Assembly: GCA_014843695.1 (NCBI GenBank)
Contig: CM026387.1
Location: forward strand, 66,119,416-66,183,415
DNA: 64,000 nt
Direction of reading: 5' to 3'
Origin: Archivesica marissinica
Lineage: Eukaryota; Mollusca; Bivalvia; Venerida; Vesicomyidae
The position numbers and the translations under genes are program-made. Positions 11,901-20,900 of the stretch are shown piece by piece (within the stretch, counting starts at the first letter, position 1; every line of letters starts with the position of its first letter). Below the pieces are notes generated by a model. That model was not told the DNA's origin, ran no database searches, and saw only the letters and a program-made list of their open reading frames with translations.

Positions 11901-14900
11901 CCTGAATAGCTACTGTACCTTGTGTGTTTATATGATCGGTTGATGTCAGCTATTACCCTGAATAGAACAGCTACTGTACCTTGTGTGTTTATATGATCGG
12001 GTGATGTCAGCTATTACCCTGAATAGAACAGCTACTGTACCTTGTGTGTTTATATGATCGGGTGATGTCAGCTATTACCTTGAATAGCTACTGTACCATG
12101 TGTGTTTATATGATCGGGTGATGTCAGCTATTACCCTGAATAGAACAGCTACTGTACCTTGTGTGTTTATATGATCGGGTGATGTCAGCTATTACCCTGA
12201 ATAGCTACTGTACCTTGTGTGTTTATATGATCGGGTGATGTCAGCTATTACCCTGAATAGAACAGCTACTGTACCTTGTGTGTTTATATGATCGGGTGAT
12301 GTCAGCTATTACCCTGAATAGAACAGCTACTGTACCTTGTGTGTTTATATGATCGGGTGATGTCAGCTATTACCCTGAATAGAACAGCTACTGTACCTTG
12401 TGTGTTTATATGATCGGGTGATGTCAGCTATTACCCTGAATAGCTACTGTACCATGTGTGTTTATATGATCGGGTGATGTCAGCTATTACCCTGAACAGC
12501 TACTGTACCATGTGTGTTTATATGATCGGGTGATGTCAGCTATTACCCTGAACAGCTACTGTACCATGCGTGTTTATATGATCGGGTGATGTCAGCTATT
12601 ACCCTGAACAGCTACTGTACCATGTGTGTTTATATGATCGGGTGATGTCAGCTATTACCCTGAACAGCTACTGTACCATGCGTGTTTATATGATCGGGTG
12701 ATGTCAGCTATTACCCTGAACAGCTACTGTACCATGTGTGTTTATATGATCGGGTGATGTCAGCTATTACCCTGAACAGCTACTGTACCATGCGTGTTTA
12801 TATGATCGGGTGATGTCAGCTATTACCCTGAACAGCTACTGTACCATGTGTGTTTATATGATCGGGTGATGTCAGCTATTACCCTGAACAGCTACTGTAC
12901 CATGCGTGTTTATATGATCGGGTGATGTCAGCTATTTTAACAATTTGTTATCTGTTACCCTGAATAGAACAACTATGGTATTTTGTGCATTTATTTGACA
13001 GGGTGATGTCAGAGTTTGACAATCAGGTATCTGTTACCCTGAATAAAACGGCGCAAGTACTGAGTTCCCTGTTCCAGCCTCACCTGTTCAACGTCAGTGA
13101 TGCCGAGACATTCAAAGTTGAATTTCATCATGATCTGCAACCGCCAAATCCAGGTAAATTTTCACCATAACTTTTACTGTCTCTAACCAAACATGTAATT
13201 GATGTTCTCATTTGGAGAACGGGCAGGGCTTTTAACTTTCATCTCAGCTGAGCCAGGATGGAAGCCCTGGCATTATATTATCATAGGAGACCTCTAAATA
13301 GGCTTACAAAAAGTGTAGATCCAGATCAGCTGGCTCATCAGGATCTGCACTTTTTGCCAGGAATACTATTTTTAGACAAAATTACCCATTTTGATAAATG
13401 AACTAGTCCAAATGTAATTTTCTTATTAATTTATTGGTCTAAGAATATCATGCACCAGTCCATGTCAGTTACTTGGTGTTGAATTGGGTTAAAACCCATC
13501 ACATTTAAGGGGTAATTGTCTGGAAGTCCCTGCATTCTTCAGACGTCTTTGGTATATGGGGACTGCAATAGAGTGGACAGTCAAACCTGATTTAAGCAGT
13601 CAGTCATGGGAGGTATTAGATGTTTAGTAGAGGTGGCTACTTAATAGCAGTTAATTGTTGCAACAAATTGCCACATTAGACTGCTTAATGTATCCTGGTG
13701 GTAAACTCAAGGATGTTTCTTTTTTTGAAGAAAGGGTATTTTGATTAGCTACAGTAAGACAGAAAATAGTTGGAGAAAGTGTTAGTGAGTGTCACTGTGG
13801 ATGGTTGCCTGTTAGTGTATAAACTATAGTTTTATAGGTATGTTATAAATGTTTATTTAACCCTTTGCCTGCTGAGTAATATAAAATCACATTTACAAAC
13901 AACATAGATCCAGATCAACCACAATGTAATGCCACATCTGATCAGGATCTATATTGTTTGCTATTCAGACAAGTGTGTTAGCCCCACTATCTGAATAGCA
14001 AACAGCATAGAGTCTGAACGTGCCGTCTGATCTGGCTCTATGCTGTATGCAAAAGTGATTTTATCTGCCGCTAGCGTGCAATGGGTTAATACTGTTAATT
14101 TGTTGTGTTTGAGGAATGTAATTGGTCCACAGTCGGAGAACATATAACCTCACATTTACAATTTTCATTTACCAAGTAACTTAACTGTACATGTAGGTTA
14201 TATATAAGTTTTATATGCTACTGATATATGATTGAATCTGAAATTACAAATGGAAATCTATTCATAATTAACTTTATCCAAATTTGTCCGTTTGCAATGG
14301 CTCTTTTAAGTCAATTATGTTAGTCTGAAGGCATTCCTAAAACATACGGTACAGGCAAACCTATCTTAGGCAGCCAGCCAATGGAATCGCAGAAAGTCAC
14401 TGCTTATTACAAGTGGCTGCTTAATAGAGGTGAAATGTATAACAAAACAACATATTGGGAATCTGGAAACTGGCTGCTTAATAGAGGTGAAATGTATAGC
14501 AAAACAGCATATTGGGAATCTGGAAACTGGCTGCTTAATAGAGGTGAAATGTATAGCAAAACAGCATATTGGGAATCTGGAAACTGGCTGCTTAATAGAG
14601 GTGACCACTGATACAGTTTGAATTATTATGCATTTCACAGCTACAGTCTACATCCGTTATGTCAAAGTCGGTTATGTCGAATTCTCCGGTTAGCTCGAAG
14701 TCGGATCAAAGTCCCGTTTCAGACACTATCATTTTACATATAACTGGATCTGTTTATATCGAATTTCGTGAAGTCCAACTTCGGATATGTCAAGGTATTT
14801 TGTTCGGTCGGACGGAATTCGACATAACGGATGTAGACTGTATATTGCATTTAAATAGGAACTCGTTGTTCAGAATCATGTGCATTAAGTAATTATCTTG

Positions 14901-17900
14901 AAATTTTCTCAGTTTAGTTTCTATAGTTATTAGTAGTCATTTGTGTAATTAATTTCTTCCAATCGATCTGTGTAAAAGATAATTTATTTCCCATTTTTCG
15001 CGATTTTGTTTTTAGGATTCTCCGGTTTATAAGTTTTTGTTAATATTACTAAAACAGTGGGACCCCCTAGCCTCTGACTAAGCCATGTAGCTGTCTAGTG
15101 GCATAGACATTGTCTGCAGACGGCAGTCCTATCAACCCTCTGGTAGCGAGGCTAACGATTGCTGTCTTGCAGAGACAGCCAGGCAAATAATTGAGTCTGT
15201 ATTTAAATTTACGTATAGTTTTATTCGTGTATGTAGCGATTTATAATAATAATAATGGTGAACGGTGAAGACTAATGGGGAAATGTCGAACCACTGGGGA
15301 AAATCTTAAAACTGTAGGTTTTACAATTATCTAGATTTATTAATTGTGGAAAATTCTTGCAAAAAATGGATAATAAATATTCAAATAAGCGCCTGAAGTT
15401 CTTAGAATAAAAGGTTGCTATAATTAAGTACCGGTAGCAATCAAAAATGAAAAGATTCTGAGAATTTGTAGAGCTAACGAAAAAATGTCAGCTAGAATGG
15501 CTGAAGCCTGGAAATGAACTTATGGAACACATAATATTGATCCGGTTGTTATTTTTATATATATATATTTCGGGTTTTACGCCTGCATCAGCACCATTTC
15601 GGGCTATATCGCTGGCGGGCAGTTTACTTAACAACACCTTTCCTGGGCAGGCTCCAGCGGTTAACCAGTACTTGGGTGCACCAACCTCTGTAGAAACTGC
15701 CAACTTTTTCATATAAATGAGACACGGTCTGAGCGGGGCTCGAACCCGTGACCATCAGTGATGATAGGTTACAGTGGTATACAAGTCAGCAACCTTAACC
15801 ACTCGACCACGGAGGCGGACAAGCTGATCCGGTTGTGTGCAAGTGCAGTAAGTAATTTGACAAATGGACTATAAAGCAAGTTGTATCTGTACTATACACC
15901 ATGCATGAGAAAGAACCAGGAATGCTTCTGGTATTGGAGCTGCTTATGTAAATTGCGTTATCCTAAAATGACTAAATAAATAAATTGCCGTGGTTAACCT
16001 GGTGGCGATGATAATTAGCAAACTAATTTAGATGTGGTGATAAATTAACAAATAGTCGATGAAGATGCATACATTTAAAACTTTATTTATTTTACAACGA
16101 TTGCAAACTTATATTAATCACTCTTGTTGGCGCATATGAAATCGTAAATGTGGTCATTCGTGTTGGAGGAAACCGGGGTACCCGGAGAAAACCCACCTGT
16201 CCAATCTGGCGACCATCTCGCATCCCGGACCGAGGATCGAACCCGGGTTACATTGGTGAGAAGCGAGCGCGCTAATCGGACAGCCTAGATGCATACATTA
16301 ATTACATTACAAATTAAAATGATGAAAGCATATGTATACGGTTATATCACAGTATTAGTTTATATAAATTTCTTTTAGCTCGATTGCGAAACAAGTTCTT
16401 ATAACTATTAATCACTCTCGAGACCTCATTCCTGATGGAATCCATCGCCACGAGGGAAAGAGAAGAAGCAACATGGAATTTAAATGCCTTGCCTAATGGC
16501 ACAATCGTAATGGCTACAGTGGGGATCGAACTCCGGACCTTTCTCACCTGAAGCGACCATTACGCTATCACGACTTCTACTTATCACAGTATTGTGTAAA
16601 TAAGTTTGCATATTTCCATGTGTTTCTTGATACGTGTGATTAAATGTTAGACTCTCGATATATGATAGGTTCTACTCTTAATTTCATTAACCGATGATTA
16701 ACTGTTATCATGTTTCAGGTTTAGGGTACTTGTTATTTATTGGAAATGCTGTGTTTGCCAATCAAGAAGTGAAATGTCGACTATATGGTCCGAGTGCAGT
16801 GAAAACAGTTAATCTGAACGGTCACCCCCAGTCCTGTCTAACAGAGGTATTGGAAGAGTAGTTATTTTGATGTGGTTGTTTTTACAATATCCATTTTTAA
16901 TTTTTTTTTATTTTACTTTATTTATTTTACGATTGCGAAGCAAGTTTTAGCAACATATTTTAATCACTCTCGTTGGCTCGGATGAAAGCGTTAATGTGGT
17001 CATTCATGTGGGACCCGGAGAAAACCCACCTGTCCGATCTGGCGACCATTGTACCATCTCACATACTTCCCTGTCCGAGGATCGAACCCAGGTCGCATTG
17101 GTGTGAAGCGAGCGCGCTAACCACTGCGCTAATCGGACAATATCCATTAAGAGGTGTCTCCATGGCCAAGTGGTTAATGTTGTTCAAACCACTTGCCCCT
17201 CACTGCTGCAGGTTCAAATCCCACTGGGGGTGTTGAATTATTTCATGTGTGGACTATCAAACTGGCATGCAGAAGGTCAGTGGTTCTACCCAGGTGCCCA
17301 TCCGTGTCTGAACTACTACTTGAAGTGGCATCCGGGGTCTTCCTCCACCAATAAAAGCTGGAGAGTCGCCAGATCACCTAAGCTGTCGGTGCGACTTTAT
17401 AAACCCCAAATACAAACAAACAACGTCCATTAACGGAAAATATGAGTTTAACCCTTTCCCTCATAGAAGCACCTCTCTTGACGCCATTACCAATATGACA
17501 TACATTGACAATGTAGTAGCCAAACCAATGGTCGTAAAAATGTCCAGAATATCATGTAGTCCCAGTAATATCTATGGAGATGGGATAGATATGGCGATTA
17601 CTTATCCACTGCATGATAGCTAAATGACTGTCGTTTGTATGGAGATATAATAGTATATTAACCTAAATCTCTATGAAGGAAAGGGTTAAATGGTTGTCAT
17701 TTGTATGGAGATATAATAGTATATTAACCTAAATCTCGTGTAGTCCCAGTAATATCTATGGAGGTGGGATAGATATGGCGACTACTTATCCACTACATGA
17801 TAGCTGAATGGCTGTTGTTTGTATGGAGATATAATAGTATATTAACCTAAATCTCTTTGAAGGAAAGGGTTAAATGGTTGTCATTTGTATGGAGATATAA

Positions 17901-20900
17901 TAGTATATTAACCTAAATCTCTATGTAGGAAAGGGTTAAATGGCTGTCGTTTGTATGGAGATATAATAGTATATTAACCTAAGTCTCTATGAAGGAAAGG
18001 GTTAAATGGTTGTCATTTGTATGGAGATATAATAGTATATTAACCTAAGTCTCTATGAAGGAAAGGGTTAAATGGTTGTCATTCGTATCGAGATATAATA
18101 GTATATTAACCTAAGTCTCTATGAAGGAAAGGGTTAAATGGTTGTCATTCGTATCGAGATATAATAGTATATTAACCTAAGTCTCTATGAAGGAAAGGGT
18201 TAAATGGTTGTCATTTGTATGGAGATATAATAGTATATTAACCTAAATCTCTATGTAGGAAAGGGTTAAATGGCTGTCGTTTGTATGGAGATATAATAGT
18301 ATATTAACCTAAGTCTCTATGAAGGAAAGGGTTAAATGGTTGTCATTTGTATGGAGATATAATAGTATATTAACCTAAGTCTCTATGAAGGAAAGGGTTA
18401 AATGGTTGTCATTTGTATGGAGGTATAATAGAATATTAACCTAAGTCTCTATGAAGGAAAGGGTTAAATGGCTGTCATTTGTATGGAGATATAATAGTAT
18501 ATTAACCTAAGTCTCTATGAAGGAAAGGGTTAAATGGCTGTCATTTGTATGGAGATATAATAGTATATTAACCTAAATCTCTATGAAGGAAAGGGTTAAA
18601 TGGCTGTCGTTTGTATGGAGATATAATAGTATATTAACCCAAGTCTCTATGAAGGAAAGGGTTAAATGGCTGTCGTTTGTATGGAGGTATAATAGTATAT
18701 TAACCTAAATCTCTATGTAGGAAAGGGTTAAATGGCTGTCGTTTGTATGGAGATATAATAGAATATTAACCCAAGTCTCTATGAAGGAAATGGTTAAATT
18801 GCTTTCATTTGTATGGAGGTATAATAGAATATTAACCTAAGTCTCTATGAAGGAAATGGTTAAATTGCTTTCATTTGTATGGAGGTATAATAGAATATTA
18901 ACCTAAGTCTCTATGAAGGAAAGGGTTAAATGGTCATCGTTTGTATGGAGATATAATAGAATATTAACCTAAGTCTCTATGAAGGAAAGGGTTAAATGGC
19001 TGTCATTTGTATGGAGGTATAATAGTATATTAACCTAAGTCTCTATGAAGGAAAGGGTTAAATGGCTGTCATTTGTATGGAGGTATAATAGTATATTAAC
19101 CTAAGTCTCTATGAAGGAAAGGGTTAAATGGCTGTCGTTTGTATGGAGGTATAATAGTATATTAACCTAAGTCTCTATGAAGGAAAGGGTTAAATGGCTG
19201 TCGTTTGTATGGAGATATAATAGTATATTAACCTAAGTCTCTATGAAGGAAAGGGTTAAATGGCTGTCGTTTGTATGGAGATATAATAGAATATTAACCT
19301 AAGTCTCTATGTAGGAAAGGGTTAATCTTGAACAATGCATGATACATAGCCAATAGTGTGTGTTTGTTATTACCTACATTTATTTATTTACAGAATCATC
19401 AATATATTTGTAGCAGTGAAGGCTGTTCTACGTTTGTTATATTGTATAATGTACATAGAATTATAGTTTTATTATTTCATTTGAAGAGCATGATGTGCAC
19501 TCTGTGTAATATTTACCCCCTGAAGGGGTGAAACGTCACATTTGCCCCTAGATTACCAGAGACTGTTGCTGGAACACGCTGGACTGGTAATCCAGGGATC
19601 GCAGGTTTGATCCCCCGTCCGACCCTAATAAAATTAACAGTCTTTCAGGTGGGACTTTAAACCGAGGTCTCGTGTCGGTGCTTTACACCGTGCACGTAAA
19701 AGAACCAGAGGACACTCTGGAATGAATCTCTGTCTGTATCATTGCACTATCCTCCAACAATCTAAAATGACTAATCTCTTCAGGAGGCGTCGCTCATATG
19801 GGCAACCGGTAGCGACGATAAATAAACGTAACACACACACACCAATCTTCCATTCAGGGTATTAGCGAAATATTACGATTTAGTGTACTGGTGTATATCG
19901 TAATAATTTTTCTAGAGATGAATTTATGTATATATTTATTTCATCAGTTCCATATTCATCATTCAATCGTGGCTATTGTCAGTCATCAATTCATTACTTT
20001 GTGCTCGTTTAGTGCAATCTCTGATTATCCATAGAACAAGCTACATGTATATTCTCTATTCTAAACTGGTTATATGATACATGTATATTCTCTATTCTAA
20101 ACTGGTTATATGATACATGTATATTCTCTATTCTAAACTGGTTATATGATACATGTATATTCTCTATTCTAAACTGGTTATATGATACATGTATATTCTC
20201 TATTCTAAACTGGTTATATGATACATGTATATTCTCTATTCTAAACTGGTTATATGATACATGTATATTCTCTATTCTAAGCTGGTTATATGATACATGT
20301 ATATTCTCTATTCTAAACTGGTTATATGATACATGTATATTCTCTATTCTAAGCTGGTTATATGATACATGTATATTCTCTATTCTAAACTGGTTATATG
20401 ATACATGTATATTCTCTATTCTAAACTGGTTATATGATACATGTATATTCTCTATTCTAAACTGGTTATATGATACATGTATATTCTCTATTCTAAACTG
20501 GTTATATGATACATGTATATTCTCTATTCTAATCTGGTTATATGATACATGTATATTCTCTATTCTAAACTGGTTATATGATTTTGCAGGAAGGTAACTT
20601 TGTGCTAGCATTTGCCCCATTAGTAGATGGAAAGAACTTGTTGACAATTCATACCGTGAAAGCACCAGAATCTAAGGTAAGTTGGTGGTACCGTGAAAGC
20701 ACCAGAATCTAAGGTAAGTTGGTGGTACCGTGAAAGCACCAAAATCTAGGGTAAGTTGGTGGTACTGTGAAAGCACCAGCATCTAAGGTAAGTTGGTGGT
20801 ACCATGAAAGCACCAGACTCTAAGGTAAGTTGGTGGTACCGTGAAAGCACCAGAATCTAAGGTAAGTTGGGGGTACTGTGAAAGCACCAGAATCTAAGGT

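Noticed and set aside
20009..20665. 218-codon minus-strand frame with YNQFRIENIHVS repeats
   Set aside because: It lies in the 36-bp array antisense to the ankyrin exon 6 acceptor; triplet-length units explain it.
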